A DNA stretch of 49,617 nt, taken from the NCBI RefSeq assembly GCF_002179165.1, contig NZ_NFNY01000021.1:1-49617 (forward strand), read 5' to 3'. Below are positions 10,453 through 20,376 of the stretch, in pieces (position 1 is the first letter of the stretch; each line of letters begins with the position of its first letter). A program made the position numbers and the translations under genes. The stretch is from Campylobacter jejuni (GTDB lineage: Bacteria > Campylobacterota > Campylobacteria > Campylobacterales > Campylobacteraceae). Under the pieces are notes generated by a model, which searched no databases, was not told the origin of the DNA, and saw only the letters and a program-made list of their open reading frames with translations.

Positions 10453-11321
10453 TCAATAAATCTTTTTGTCAATTCGCCAAAATATTCTATACGCCTATCG
10501 CGTAAAAACGGCCACCAACGACGCACATTTTCACTTCTTTTTTGATCAATTTCTACAATTTTTACGCATTCATTTTCGTTGTCTAAAACACAAATTTCTT
10601 CTCCTTGTGGTCCAAAAACAAAAGAGTTTCCCCAAAATCTAATGCCCTCTTCCACACCGCTTTTATCTTTTTCAAAGCCTACCCTATTGACGGCCACCAC
10701 ATACAAACCATTTGCTATTGCATGTCCTTTTTGAATTCCTAACCAAGCATTAAACTGTCTTTGCTTTTCATCATTTTCATCTTTATCAAACCAACCAATA
10801 GCCGTAGGATAAATAAGAATCTGTGCCCCTTTTAAAGCCATAATTCTTGCTGCTTCAGGATACCATTGATCCCAGCAAATAAGCACACCAAGCTTACCCA
10901 AACTCGTACTGATTGGCTCAAAACCCAAATCACCTTCAGTAAAATAAAATTTTTCATAAAAACAAGGATCATCAGGTATATGCATTTTGCGGTATTTTCC
11001 TGCAATAGCACCATCTTTTTCAAACACCACTGCAGTATTATGATAAAGCCCCGCACTTCTTTTTTCAAAAAGAGAAGTAAGCAATACAACCCCATTTTTT
11101 TTAGCCACACTCGCCCAAAATTCTACATCTTTTTCATAATCATTTGCCAAATCAAAAAAATCTACATTTTCACTTTGGCAAAAATATTCACTTTGGTGAA
11201 GCTCCCCTAAACAAACAAGCTCTGCCCCTTGTTTTGCTGCTTGTTCTATAAATTCACAAGTTTTTTCTATCGTTTTTTCTTTAGTGGAATGAAATTTTTG
11301 TTGTATTAAAGCGATTTTCAT
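10449..11321 (-). CDS. aguB: N-carbamoylputrescine amidase (nitrilase superfamily)
   Basis: A cytoplasmic carbon-nitrogen hydrolase. The 290-aa sequence contains the Glu-Lys-Cys triad: E40 in CLGELHQSEYF, K112 in KYRKMHIPDDPCFYEK, and C149 in GVLICWDQWYPEAAR. The IPDDPCFYEKFYF and DQWYPEAAR signatures are characteristic of AguB, which converts N-carbamoylputrescine to putrescine with release of CO2 and ammonia. The gene is last in an operon with agmatine deiminase and a CDF transporter; its ATG overlaps the CDF stop (ATGA). That context strongly supports the assignment. Confidence 0.93.
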   Translation of the reverse strand: MKIALIQQKFHSTKEKTIEKTCEFIEQAAKQGAELVCLGELHQSEYFCQSENVDFFDLANDYEKDVEFWASVAKKNGVVLLTSLFEKRSAGLYHNTAVVFEKDGAIAGKYRKMHIPDDPCFYEKFYFTEGDLGFEPISTSLGKLGVLICWDQWYPEAARIMALKGAQILIYPTAIGWFDKDENDEKQRQFNAWLGIQKGHAIANGLYVVAVNRVGFEKDKSGVEEGIRFWGNSFVFGPQGEEICVLDNENECVKIVEIDQKRSENVRRWWPFLRDRRIEYFGELTKRFID

Positions 11322-12205
11322 TGTCTTTGCCTTTCCTCTTCCTCATCATCATAAGGATCTAAATGAATTTGTATATCCCATTTTTCATCTTTAAATGCTG
11401 CACGGATACCTTCTTCTATTTCATCTGAAATTTTATGCGCGTTTAAAAGCGAAATTATAGGACAAAACACCAAATGAACGCTTAAATAATTACAATTTGG
11501 AGTTTTGCGTGTTTTTAATTCATGATAAGAAATGACTTCATTATTTTTAGAAATTAAAGCACAAATTTTCTCAACTTGCTCTTTTGGTAATGCCTCATCC
11601 ATTAAAAAAGCCAAAGCTTTTTTAATAATTTTAAAAGCAGAAAATGCAGTATAAAGGCTTATAATAATTCCAAAAATCGCATCAATAATATGCAAATTTG
11701 TAAAATAGATTAAAATTAAAGCTAACAAAGTACAAGCATTTGTTAAACAATCTGTTTTGTAATGTAAAGCATCACTTTCTATAATCAAACTCTTTGTTTT
11801 TTTAGCTACATAATTTAGAAAAAGTACAAGGATGCAAGTTACCACTAAAGCAAAAATCATCACATAAATACTTAAATTTAAATCAGAAATTTGCTCTTTA
11901 TAATAAATTTTTAAAATACTTTCATAGAAAATAAAAATACCCACACCTACAATAAAAACGCCTTCTAGTAAGCCCATTAAAGCTTCTATTTTAGAAAAAC
12001 CAAAATTATAATTTTCATTTGCTTTTTGAGAACTTTTTTTAAGAGCTAAGAAATTAAAAGCAGAAATGGCAAAATCCATTAAAGAATCAATCGCACTAGA
12101 AAGCACTGCTACTGAACCACTTGTAAGCCCTATAATAAATTTTACACAAGCTAAAACAAGTGCACAAATACTTGCAACAATAGTTGCTTTTTTTTGCAAA
12201 CTCAT
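11318..12205 (-). CDS. Cation diffusion facilitator metal exporter
   Basis: A 295-aa inner-membrane CDF transporter (FieF/ZitB type), exporting Zn2+, Fe2+ or similar in exchange for protons. It has about six membrane helices. The metal-site residues are visible: D40 and D44 in AIDSLMDFA on helix 2, and H148xxxD152 in SDALHYKTDCLTN on helix 5, the FieF-type arrangement. A cytoplasmic domain with conserved histidines (YHELKTRKTPNC, SVHLVF, IQIHLDPYDD) occupies the last 90 residues. It sits between the two agmatine-pathway genes with ATGA overlaps on both sides, so it is co-translated with them. Metal specificity cannot be read from sequence. Confidence 0.9.
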   Translation of the reverse strand: MSLQKKATIVASICALVLACVKFIIGLTSGSVAVLSSAIDSLMDFAISAFNFLALKKSSQKANENYNFGFSKIEALMGLLEGVFIVGVGIFIFYESILKIYYKEQISDLNLSIYVMIFALVVTCILVLFLNYVAKKTKSLIIESDALHYKTDCLTNACTLLALILIYFTNLHIIDAIFGIIISLYTAFSAFKIIKKALAFLMDEALPKEQVEKICALISKNNEVISYHELKTRKTPNCNYLSVHLVFCPIISLLNAHKISDEIEEGIRAAFKDEKWDIQIHLDPYDDEEEERQRQ

Positions 12206-13179
12206 CTTAAACCTTTAAAACGATTTTGACAAGAGCAATGCAAAGAGCCATTTTGGCGTAAAAATACTCTTGCATCAACACCTACAATTTGACGATTTGG
12301 TAAAACATGGGCTAATCTTTGCATGACGATCCCATCATTTTCATCATTATAAGTTGGTACAATTAAAGCATTATTGATAAAAACAAAATTTGCATAAGTA
12401 GCTCCAAGTCTTCGTCCATCATAATATAAAGGTTTTGGCAAAGGAAGCTGGATTAAATTAAAACCTGTTTTTTCAAGTTCTTTTTTCATCTCTTGTAAAG
12501 GTAAATAGTGCTCATCTTTTTCATCTTCGCAAATACAATGTGCTATGGTATTTGGAGTAATAAATCTTGCTAAAGTATCAATATGATGATCCGTATCATC
12601 GCCCTTTATAAAACCTTTTTCAAGCCAAATGATTTGCTTTAAACCAAATATTTCTTTTAGTTTTTCATCAATTTGTGTTTTATTTAAGTGAGAATTTCTG
12701 TTTTCATTCAACAAGCAATGAGAACTTGTAAGCATTATTCCTTCACCGTTAAAATCGATACTTCCACCTTCTAAAATCAAATCAATTTTCTTAAGTTCTT
12801 CTTTAAATTTTTCTTTAAAAAGCTTAGAATTTACCGCATTGTCAAGCTGACTTTGAAATTTATTTCCCCAAGCATTAAAAGTAAAATCAAGTGCTTTCAA
12901 ACGCCCATTTTCTAAAATATCAATTGCACCAAAATCGCGTATCCAAGTGTCATTGGTATCACATAAGAAAAATTCCACATTTGATATATTTTTAAAAGGG
13001 ATAAAATCGCTTTGACTAGGTGCTATAAGTAGCACTTTTTGAAAATTGCTTACGGCTTTTATAAATTCTTTATAGCCTTGTAAAATTTCATCCAAATACG
13101 GCTTCCAATCACTTTTTTCGTGCGGTAAAGAAAGCATTAGATATTCTTGCTCACTCCATTCAGGAATTGATTTTATCAT
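12202..13179 (-). CDS. aguA: Agmatine deiminase
   Basis: A 325-aa peptidyl-arginine-deiminase-family enzyme that hydrolyses agmatine to N-carbamoylputrescine and ammonia. Visible signatures are WIRDFGAI near residue 80, LEGGSIDFNGEG with the substrate-binding acidic residue, GDDTDHHIDTLARF with the catalytic His, and the C-terminal SLHCSCQNR with the nucleophilic Cys. The product is the substrate of the amidase two genes downstream, which completes a two-step route to putrescine. AAGG lies before the ATG. A consensus-like promoter lies just upstream. Confidence 0.92.
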   Translation of the reverse strand: MIKSIPEWSEQEYLMLSLPHEKSDWKPYLDEILQGYKEFIKAVSNFQKVLLIAPSQSDFIPFKNISNVEFFLCDTNDTWIRDFGAIDILENGRLKALDFTFNAWGNKFQSQLDNAVNSKLFKEKFKEELKKIDLILEGGSIDFNGEGIMLTSSHCLLNENRNSHLNKTQIDEKLKEIFGLKQIIWLEKGFIKGDDTDHHIDTLARFITPNTIAHCICEDEKDEHYLPLQEMKKELEKTGFNLIQLPLPKPLYYDGRRLGATYANFVFINNALIVPTYNDENDGIVMQRLAHVLPNRQIVGVDARVFLRQNGSLHCSCQNRFKGLR

Positions 13180-13209
13180 TTAACTACCTTTTTTGATAAT
13201 AAAACTATA

Positions 13210-13237
13210 ATTGTACCATTTTTTAGATTTTTGTCAA
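13210..13237 (-). promoter_or_regulatory. Promoter of the agmatine operon
   Basis: On the minus strand a perfect -35 TTGACA (13232-13237) is separated by 16 bases from a -10 TACAAT (13210-13215), about 30 bases before the aguA ATG. A recognisable TTGACA is uncommon in Campylobacter promoters. Confidence 0.6.
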
Positions 13238-13251
13238 AATTTAAGAAGTTT

Positions 13252-13267
13252 GCCCCGTTTTTGGGGC
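13252..13267 (-). terminator. Terminator after the META-domain lipoprotein gene
   Basis: GCCCC, a six-base loop and GGGGC form a short GC-rich hairpin nine bases past the lipoprotein stop codon. This stands out in AT-rich DNA. The following tract is only moderately T-rich. Confidence 0.6.
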
Positions 13268-13275
13268 TAGAAGTA

Positions 13276-13707
13276 TTATTTAAAAAATATTTTCATTTCG
13301 CCATTATTTAAAATAAGCTTACCATTTTCATTTGAAATTTTAAAAGTCCCTCTAAAATTTGAAAGAAAAGAATTTTCAAATTCCATTACATCCATAGGAT
13401 GACAAAGCATTTGAGTGGAAGCTACACGATCTCCTTCAATTTGTAAAGTATCGCCATTGCTTTGATAAGAACCAAAAAAACGATTGCAACCAGCATTACC
13501 ATAAAATTTATCTTTATCAAAGCTAATATTAGGTGCTTCTTGTGCATTTTTTGGATCAAAAGTTTTGCCCTTTACTATAATCTTTTCTATTGTAAAAAGC
13601 TGATTTTGTGCAAGCTCATTATTCGCTTTAGAATTTGAACTTACTGAAGTACTTGCACAACCTGCAAAAAAAGCTGCTGCTAAAGCAATTTGTAATGTTT
13701 TTTTCAT
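13276..13707 (-). CDS. META/HslJ-domain lipoprotein
   Basis: A 143-aa lipoprotein with a signal peptide ending in the lipobox FFAGC (lipidated Cys near residue 17). The mature part is a META (HslJ-like) domain: FYGNAGCNRFFGSYQSNGD with the conserved CNxFxG core, followed by STQMLCHPMDVMEFENSFL. HslJ in E. coli is a heat-shock-induced outer-membrane protein linked to novobiocin resistance; the role here is unknown. It lies 10 bases downstream of tlp7 and is probably cotranscribed, with a terminator just after it. Confidence 0.85.
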   Translation of the reverse strand: MKKTLQIALAAAFFAGCASTSVSSNSKANNELAQNQLFTIEKIIVKGKTFDPKNAQEAPNISFDKDKFYGNAGCNRFFGSYQSNGDTLQIEGDRVASTQMLCHPMDVMEFENSFLSNFRGTFKISNENGKLILNNGEMKIFFK

Positions 13708-13717
13708 TTAATTTCCT

Positions 13718-15310
13718 TTAAATTTGAAATTGACTGAGTTCATTTTCAAGATTATGACATACTATTTTTAACTCATCTGCAACCTGAAGTAAAATTTTAG
13801 AAATTTCTTCATTTTTTTCACTCACTTCAACACTTTCTTGCATTCTCATTAACAAATCTTGAATACTTTCCTGACTTGCTTTAATTTTATTAGCACATTT
13901 AGTTACCAGATTTTTCGCATCTTCATTGCAAGTCTTTACTTCATTAGCATCGCTAAGTAACAAATTGGTATTTTCATTTAAAGAATAAATATTTTGAGCA
14001 TTTTTTCTAAGTTCGCTAGATACTTCTGATATGCTTGACAAAAGTTCTTTGGTAATTTTTGCCACATTGGCTAAAAATTCTTCACTATTATTAGCAAGAG
14101 TTCTTATATCTTCAGCAATGACAGAAAAACCTTTGCCATATTGCCCAGCTCTTGCAGATTCTATACCCGCATTTAAAGATAATAAATTAGTCTGATCGGC
14201 AATTTCATCCATCATTTGTGTAGCTTTTTGAATATTTTGTGCTTGTAAAACCATATTTTCAACTTTTTTTGCTAAAGAATTTTCATTGTCAGCAATATCT
14301 GTAACTTTTTGCGCCACCTCAAATAAGGATTTTAGCATTTGTTCTAAAAGTTTATAAGATTTATCATTAGCTAAATTAGCGTCACTGGAAAGACTTGCCA
14401 ACTCCCCTAAATCTGAACCTATACTTGTACCAAGCTGAAAACTAGAATCTATTTTTTGATAGCTTGAAGTTGAAATTTCATTTAAGGAAATAGCATTTGA
14501 ATTTAAAAGAATGCTTTGTTGCTCCACATTTTTAGAACTTAAACTTGCACCACTAACCGCTTTTTGAGTTTTTTCTATAAATTGATTAATGTATTCACAA
14601 GCTCTTGCAATTTCATCACGCCCTTTAGTGCGTATGCGAGCTTTCAAATTTCCACTTCCTTGTGCAAGCTCTTTAGCATGGCTTAAAAGCTCCAAAACAG
14701 GGTGACCAACAACCATTTTAAGAACAAAAAGAACAACAATGAGTGTAAATATTAATGCCAGAGTAAAAATAATAATATAAGACTGACTTGTCTTAGCAAT
14801 ATCTTCTTCTATACCCTCTAAAGAATGATAAATATCCATAACTCCAATCACATTACCAACTTTAACATTTGCATGACAAGCAACGCAACTTTCATCAGCG
14901 ATTAAAGGTCTTATTAATCTTAAATGATTAACATTATTAATTTCTTGTTCTAAAGATTTTAATTTAGGATTTGAAAATTGTTCTAGTATAAGATTATCTT
15001 TTGAAATTTGAGGATTTTTAATATCAAAAAGCTCTATGGTTTCCTTTGATGGATAAATTTTAATATCACTAACTCCCTCCATCTTTTTGGCTTTATGTAT
15101 GGTTTCTTTTATTTTATCCGCATCACCCAAATTCATCGCCATTCTCATGGTTTGAAATACAGAAGTGCTAATAGTATCTAAATTTTCTTTACTCATTCTA
15201 TTGACTGTATTTTTAAAATCTAAATTTAATATTATATGCATAATAATAAAACTAAACAATAACACAATAAAAATAGCCGCAGAAACCTTAAAACCGATAG
15301 ATCTAAACAT
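13718..15310 (-). CDS. tlp7: Methyl-accepting chemotaxis protein Tlp7, intact
   Basis: A 530-aa transmembrane chemoreceptor. Membrane helix 1 is near residues 9-29, the periplasmic sensor 30-176, helix 2 about 177-200, and HAMP about 200-250. The signalling tip includes [35 protein letters not shown]. The periplasmic domain carries CVACH at residues 142-146, a c-type haem attachment motif, in a context resembling Tll0287-like (DUF3365) sensors. From memory, this gene is split into two (Cj0951c/Cj0952c) in NCTC 11168 and has been linked to formate sensing; here it is one open frame. It is a single gene after the purH terminator, followed by the META lipoprotein. Confidence 0.9.
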   Translation of the reverse strand: MFRSIGFKVSAAIFIVLLFSFIIMHIILNLDFKNTVNRMSKENLDTISTSVFQTMRMAMNLGDADKIKETIHKAKKMEGVSDIKIYPSKETIELFDIKNPQISKDNLILEQFSNPKLKSLEQEINNVNHLRLIRPLIADESCVACHANVKVGNVIGVMDIYHSLEGIEEDIAKTSQSYIIIFTLALIFTLIVVLFVLKMVVGHPVLELLSHAKELAQGSGNLKARIRTKGRDEIARACEYINQFIEKTQKAVSGASLSSKNVEQQSILLNSNAISLNEISTSSYQKIDSSFQLGTSIGSDLGELASLSSDANLANDKSYKLLEQMLKSLFEVAQKVTDIADNENSLAKKVENMVLQAQNIQKATQMMDEIADQTNLLSLNAGIESARAGQYGKGFSVIAEDIRTLANNSEEFLANVAKITKELLSSISEVSSELRKNAQNIYSLNENTNLLLSDANEVKTCNEDAKNLVTKCANKIKASQESIQDLLMRMQESVEVSEKNEEISKILLQVADELKIVCHNLENELSQFQI

Positions 15311-15417
15311 TATAAAATCCTAAAAAAATTTTTTGAAGATATATTTTACTAAGATTTTATTTAATTTTTATTAAATTAGTATTGTTTTAATAATTTTTAG
15401 TAGGATTTTTTAACAAG

Positions 15418-15450
15418 AAAGAGAAAAACCATTTAGGTAAATTTCTCTTT
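15418..15450 (-). terminator. Candidate purH terminator
   Basis: AAAGAGAAA and its inverse TTTCTCTTT enclose a second ACC/GGT pairing, giving a long hairpin six bases past the purH stop. The T-run after it on the minus strand is weak. Confidence 0.5.
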
Positions 15451-15455
15451 AAAAA

Positions 15456-16988
15456 TTAATGCAAGAAATGTCTTACGCCTGTAAAATAAAGTGCCACTCC
15501 GTATTCATCAGCAGCTTTAATCACTTCATCATCTCTTATACTGCCACCTGGTTCTACTATGGCTTTAACACCTACTTTACTTGCTTCATCTATGCTATCT
15601 CTAAATGGAAAAAAAGCTTCGCTTGCTAAAACACAACCTTCTAAATCGAGTCCCATTTCTTTAGCCTTAGCAATAGCTGCTTTTGCCGCATCAATCCTGC
15701 TTGTCATACCCATTCCAATAGCTACCATTGCACCATTTTTTACATAAACCACATTGTTTGATTTGGTAAATACAGCGATTTTCATCGCGATTTCAAGATC
15801 TTTTAACTCGCTCTCACTAGCCTTTCTTTGACTCACGAGTTTTGCATTTTTAAGCTCGTTTTCGCCGACTTCATCACTATTTTGATATACAAAACCTCCA
15901 TCAATATGCTTAAAATCATATTTATCAAAGCTTCTGATTAAATAAGGACTAACTTGCGTAAAAATTTTAATGCGTTTTTTGCTCTCAAATACCGCCAAAG
16001 CTTCATCATCGACATTTGCAGCGATAATCACTTCTACATAAATTTCATTAATTTTTTCAGCCAAAGTTTTATCAAGTGTGCCATTGATCGCCACCACGCC
16101 ACCATAAGCACTCACGCTATCGCATTTTAACGCGTGTATATAGCTTTGCACCAAATTTTCTTTTATGGCAAAACCGCAAGGATTTCCATGTTTTACAATA
16201 GCTACTGCTGGAGCTTTTTCAAAACTACTGGCTAAATTTAAAGCTGCATTGATATCGGTTAAGTTATTAAAACTTGCTTCGCCTTTTAAAGCTTTAAAAT
16301 TCACACTAAAAAAAGCATCAAATTCATATAAAGCTCCTTTTTGGTGTGGATTTTCGCCGTATTTTGTATCAAAAACTTTTTGCCCTACTATGAATTTGCT
16401 TGCCCCAAAACCCCCATTAAATCTTTCATTCATATAATTTGCGATATAACTATCATAATTTGCCGTATGCTCGTAAGCTTTTATCATCAAATTTAGGCGA
16501 AATTTTTCATCATTTTGATTGTTTTTTAAAGCATTGATAGTTTTTTCATAATCAAGCGGATCGCAAAGTACTATAACATCTTTGTAATTTTTCGCTGCAC
16601 TTCTTATCATAGCAGGGCCACCAATGTCAATATTTTCGATAATCTCATCAAAATCATCGCTCATAATAGTGGTTTTTTTAAAAGGATATAAATTCACACA
16701 AACCAAATCAATGCCTAAAATCTCATTAACTTTAGCTTGTTTAATGTGATTTTCATCGCTTCTTTTGTGTAAAATTCCGCCGTGAATTTTTGGGTGCAAA
16801 GTTTTTACACGCCCTTCAAAAAGCTCAGGGCTTTTTGTAAATTCACTCACTTCTACAACCTTTATGCCATTTTCTTTTAAAAGCTTAAAAGTCCCGCCCG
16901 TTGAAAGCAACTCAAAACCTAATTTTTCGAGTTCTTTTCCAAACTCTACTATACCTTCTTTATCACTCACACTTAATAATGCTCTCAT
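15456..16988 (-). CDS. purH: Bifunctional AICAR transformylase/IMP cyclohydrolase
   Basis: Catalyses the last two steps of IMP synthesis: formylation of AICAR using 10-formyl-THF, then ring closure. The 510-aa protein has the N-terminal MGS-like cyclohydrolase domain ([35 protein letters not shown]) and the C-terminal transformylase domain with VKHGNPCG and a [10 protein letters not shown] segment. The ATG at 16988 is chosen over one 10 codons upstream because AAAGGA precedes it at good spacing and it gives the usual [11 protein letters not shown]-terminus. It follows the remnant Sel1 gene. purL lies in the same run, two genes upstream. Confidence 0.97.
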   Translation of the reverse strand: MRALLSVSDKEGIVEFGKELEKLGFELLSTGGTFKLLKENGIKVVEVSEFTKSPELFEGRVKTLHPKIHGGILHKRSDENHIKQAKVNEILGIDLVCVNLYPFKKTTIMSDDFDEIIENIDIGGPAMIRSAAKNYKDVIVLCDPLDYEKTINALKNNQNDEKFRLNLMIKAYEHTANYDSYIANYMNERFNGGFGASKFIVGQKVFDTKYGENPHQKGALYEFDAFFSVNFKALKGEASFNNLTDINAALNLASSFEKAPAVAIVKHGNPCGFAIKENLVQSYIHALKCDSVSAYGGVVAINGTLDKTLAEKINEIYVEVIIAANVDDEALAVFESKKRIKIFTQVSPYLIRSFDKYDFKHIDGGFVYQNSDEVGENELKNAKLVSQRKASESELKDLEIAMKIAVFTKSNNVVYVKNGAMVAIGMGMTSRIDAAKAAIAKAKEMGLDLEGCVLASEAFFPFRDSIDEASKVGVKAIVEPGGSIRDDEVIKAADEYGVALYFTGVRHFLH

Positions 16989-17001
16989 TTTTTCCTTTCT
17001 C

Positions 17002-17404
17002 TTAAAATTTACCTTCATTTAAATCATAATAATTATCACAAGCTATTTGTTCTCCCAAATCACAAGCTTTAGAAAAATAATTTTTAGCTGTGAGTAAATC
17101 TTATTTTATTCCTTGTGCATTGTAATAAAAACAAGCAGTGTTATGACCACCATTAAAATTCATTAGCTTTTTTATAATCTTGTTTTACGCCAAATCCATT
17201 TTCATAAGAAACACCTAAATTACGACAAGCATTATAATTATTAGCTTCGCAAAGCTTAGACATTATTTCATTGCCCTTTCGAAATTTATTTTTTTCATAA
17301 TACCAAAGCCCTAAATCAAAACATTCCTTATCGTTTTTGCATTCTAAATCCTTTGCGACCAAAACCCCTAAAAACACAAACAAAAATAAAATAATTCTTT
17401 TCAT
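17002..17404 (-). pseudogene. Sel1-repeat secreted protein, degenerate
   Basis: The open N-terminal part (17153-17404, 83 aa) has a signal peptide (MKRIILFLFVFLGVLVAKD) and one Sel1-like unit, NACRNLGVSYENGFGVKQDY, then stops after KKANEF. Another frame then continues the family pattern: GGHNTACFYYNAQGIK, an in-frame TAA where CAA is expected, then DLLTAKNYFSKACDLGEQIAC, ending at 17002. The gene therefore has a frameshift (probably with a small deletion) and a nonsense codon. Intact relatives are cysteine-rich Sel1/Hcp-type periplasmic proteins. The remnant sits between the DnaJ-like gene and purH without disturbing either. Confidence 0.8.
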
Positions 17405-17411
17405 TTTTTCC

Positions 17412-18182
17412 TTATTTTTCTAAATGCTTTTTGATTTTTTCATAAGCTTCGTTAATTTTTTGAAATTTTGCCACACCAATTTTAAGCTCTTCTTCGCTCA
17501 CATTATTTGCGTTTAAAATATCAGGGTGGTATTTTTTAGCTAAAGCTCTATATTGCTTTTTTACCGCGTTTAAATCTGCATTTTTTGAAAGCTCTAAAAC
17601 GCTATAAGCCTCATCAAGGCTTAATTCATTTTTGGTGCTTTTTAAATTTGAAAGACTTGCAATAAAGCTGTCAAGTTCGCTTTTTGCAATATCAAAAGCT
17701 CTTGCAATTTGCTCTAAAATTTCTCTTTTTTTTGTGCTAAAATCTGCATCGATTAATGCCATAAATACAAGCACACGAAGCACATTAAAGCGTTCGCTCT
17801 TTGGCAGGGGGACTTCTTTTAAAAAATCTTTTGCCACATAAAAAGCATCGTGGATATTTTCTTTATGCTCGTTAAAACTTGCTTTTAAAAAAGATCTTTC
17901 TTTTTCATCTTTGGCGTTTGCATCTAGGATTTGGCTAATCATTTCAGCTTCATCTTCGCTTACCCTGCCATCGCTTTTTGCAATTTTTGCCAAAAGCGCG
18001 ATGACATAATAATTCATACGCCTTTTAAACTCATCCATTCTTTCTTCCATAACGCCTTTTGCAAAACCCTTTGCAAAGCCTTTAGCGCCACGCGTAGCTG
18101 AGTTTAAAAAATCTTGTTTTCCCCAAGTTTTATAATACCAATAAAACGCCAAAATCGTTAAAACAATTAAAACAAAAATCAT
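17412..18182 (-). CDS. Membrane-anchored TerB/DnaJ-domain protein (DjlA-like)
   Basis: A 256-aa co-chaperone-like protein. One N-terminal membrane helix (residues 1-17) is followed by a glycine-zipper-like segment [12 protein letters not shown], a central TerB-type helical domain (about 55-170, with [15 protein letters not shown] and ALIDADFS), and a C-terminal J domain (about 190-256) with the HPD tripeptide in KKYHPDIL, which activates Hsp70 ATPase. The order matches DjlA. Its ATG overlaps the purL stop codon (ATGA). The link to purine genes is probably only operonic. Confidence 0.88.
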   Translation of the reverse strand: MIFVLIVLTILAFYWYYKTWGKQDFLNSATRGAKGFAKGFAKGVMEERMDEFKRRMNYYVIALLAKIAKSDGRVSEDEAEMISQILDANAKDEKERSFLKASFNEHKENIHDAFYVAKDFLKEVPLPKSERFNVLRVLVFMALIDADFSTKKREILEQIARAFDIAKSELDSFIASLSNLKSTKNELSLDEAYSVLELSKNADLNAVKKQYRALAKKYHPDILNANNVSEEELKIGVAKFQKINEAYEKIKKHLEK

Positions 18183-20365
18183 TGAATTTGCTCTTTAAAA
18201 CTATCGAAATAAAGCTTATTAAGCTCATTTTTACTTAAATTTATATTATCAAGTTTAAAATTATCTTCGTTAGTGCTAAAGCCCAAATTTGTAGCTTTTA
18301 TGCCAAATTCTTTTGCCAAATTTAAAAATGTTTCTTCGTTTTCCTTGCTAAGTCCTACAATTACGCGACTTGCACTTTCATCAAAAATCATTCTTTCATC
18401 ATCAAAGTCACTTTTTAAGCTCATACCCACTTTAGAAATGGCACACATTTTTGCCAAAGTTATTACAATACCACCCACTCCTACGCTATTTGCACATTCA
18501 AGTAATGAATTTTCATTTGCCTTAAAAAGCAAATTCCAAAGGGAAAGTTCTACTTTATAATCAAGCTCTTTTAGACTTCCTGCTACTTTTTGATCTTGAA
18601 TTTTAGCCGCCATAGAGCCAGCAAATTCTCCAAAACTTTCACCCAAAAGATAAACACAAAGCCCTGTTTTATCAAAACTCGCTTTTAATGTTTTAGAAGC
18701 TTCTTCATTTACACCTACGCTTACTATGGTAGGGCTTGGATAAATACTTATCCCATCGGTTTCATTATAAAGTGAGACATTTCCACTCACAACTGGAGTA
18801 TTTAACTCTTTGCATGCTTCTTTTATGCCTTCACATCCTTGTGCAAATTGCCACATTACTTCAGGATTTTGTGGATTACCATAATTTAAACAATCGCTTA
18901 TCGCCAAAGGTTTTGCACCCGTGCAAGCTATTTTTCTACCTGCACTTGCTACTGCCATACTTGCACCGATTTTAGGATTTACATAATTTAAACGCGAATT
19001 ACATTCTATCGCCATTGCCACAGCAGCACCATTTTCTTTAATGCGTATCACGCTTGCACCCAAAGCGCCATCGGCTTTCATGGTATTGGTCTGCACGCTA
19101 GAATCAAATTGATCGTAAATAAAAGCTTTGTTATTGATATTTTCATTTTGCAACATTTTCTCAAAAAGTTCTTGTTGAGACATTTTGAGCTTAAAATCAT
19201 AATTTTTAATTTCATCTAAGTATTTTGGCTTAGAAATTGGGCGATCTAAAATTGGTGCTTTTTCGCTTAATGGTTCTATTGGGATAAGCCCTACAAGTTC
19301 ATCATGCCAAAAAAGCTCCATTTTACCTGTGTTAGTAACTTCGCCCATTACCACAGCGTCTAAGCCCCATTTTTCAAAGATTTCTATAACCTTATTTTCA
19401 TAGCCTTTTTTAGCACAAATTAACATTCTTTCTTGAGATTCGCTAAGCATCAATTCATAAGGCGTCATCCCTTCTTCTCTCATTGGCGTTTTATCTAGGA
19501 AAAGTTTCATTCCACTACCACTTCTTCCTGCCATTTCAAAGGAACTTGAAGTAAGCCCTGCCGCACCCATATCTTGAATTCCAACAATAAAATCAGTTTT
19601 AAAAAGCTCCAAACAAGCTTCCATTAGAAGTTTTTCACTGAAAGGATCGCCAATTTGCACAGTCGGACGCAAAGATTTACTTTCTTCGGTAAAACTATCA
19701 CTTGCCATAACCGCTCCACCAAGCCCGTCTCTACCGGTTTTTGAGCCCACATAAATTACTGGATTTCCTATGCCTTCAGCCTTAGCATAAAAAATATCTT
19801 CACTTTTACAAATACCTAAAGCAAAAGCATTAACCAAAATATTTCCATTAAAGCACTCATCAAAGGCACATTCTCCACCGATTGTCGGCACTCCCATGCA
19901 ATTTCCATAATGAGAAATTCCACTTACTACGCCTTTAACAAGGTATTTTTGATGTTTGCCACATTTTTCATCATGGATATTGCCAAATTTTAAAGAATTT
20001 AGCCCTGCAACCACTCTTGCACCCATGGTAAAAACATCACGTAAAATTCCACCTACACCTGTGGCTGCACCTGCAAAAGGCTCGATAAAGCTGGGATGAT
20101 TATGACTTTCTACTTTAAAAACCGCCGCCATTCCTTTGCCAATATCAATCACTCCTGCATTTTCTCCTGGTCCTTGAATCACCCAAGGTGCTTTGGTTGG
20201 AAAACCATTAAGGTATTTTTTACTTGATTTGTAAGAACAATGTTCGCTCCACATCGCAGAAATCACGCCAAGCTCTAATAAATTTGGCTCTCTGCCTAAA
20301 ATATTTAAAATTTCTTTGTATTCCTTATCACTGATTTTGTGTGCTTTGATCGTTTCTTTATCCAT
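18179..20365 (-). CDS. purL: Phosphoribosylformylglycinamidine synthase, PurL subunit
   Basis: The small (728-aa) type of PurL, the ATP-dependent synthase subunit that works with separate PurQ and PurS to convert FGAR to FGAM in purine synthesis. Key segments are [12 protein letters not shown], the substrate-binding [23 protein letters not shown], and [16 protein letters not shown] in the first half. The repeated AIRS-type domain follows, with [17 protein letters not shown] and [17 protein letters not shown] precedes the ATG. mnmE ends 11 bases upstream, and the DnaJ-like gene overlaps the 3' end. purQ and purS are not in the window. Confidence 0.97.
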   Translation of the reverse strand: MDKETIKAHKISDKEYKEILNILGREPNLLELGVISAMWSEHCSYKSSKKYLNGFPTKAPWVIQGPGENAGVIDIGKGMAAVFKVESHNHPSFIEPFAGAATGVGGILRDVFTMGARVVAGLNSLKFGNIHDEKCGKHQKYLVKGVVSGISHYGNCMGVPTIGGECAFDECFNGNILVNAFALGICKSEDIFYAKAEGIGNPVIYVGSKTGRDGLGGAVMASDSFTEESKSLRPTVQIGDPFSEKLLMEACLELFKTDFIVGIQDMGAAGLTSSSFEMAGRSGSGMKLFLDKTPMREEGMTPYELMLSESQERMLICAKKGYENKVIEIFEKWGLDAVVMGEVTNTGKMELFWHDELVGLIPIEPLSEKAPILDRPISKPKYLDEIKNYDFKLKMSQQELFEKMLQNENINNKAFIYDQFDSSVQTNTMKADGALGASVIRIKENGAAVAMAIECNSRLNYVNPKIGASMAVASAGRKIACTGAKPLAISDCLNYGNPQNPEVMWQFAQGCEGIKEACKELNTPVVSGNVSLYNETDGISIYPSPTIVSVGVNEEASKTLKASFDKTGLCVYLLGESFGEFAGSMAAKIQDQKVAGSLKELDYKVELSLWNLLFKANENSLLECANSVGVGGIVITLAKMCAISKVGMSLKSDFDDERMIFDESASRVIVGLSKENEETFLNLAKEFGIKATNLGFSTNEDNFKLDNINLSKNELNKLYFDSFKEQIQ

Positions 20366-20376
20366 TTTTTAACCTT

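Noticed and set aside
10832-11210. Open frames on both strands inside the aguB gene
   Set aside because: They lie wholly within aguB, whose catalytic triad and operon overlaps are clear. They lack ribosome sites and show Phe/Ile/Lys-rich shadow composition.
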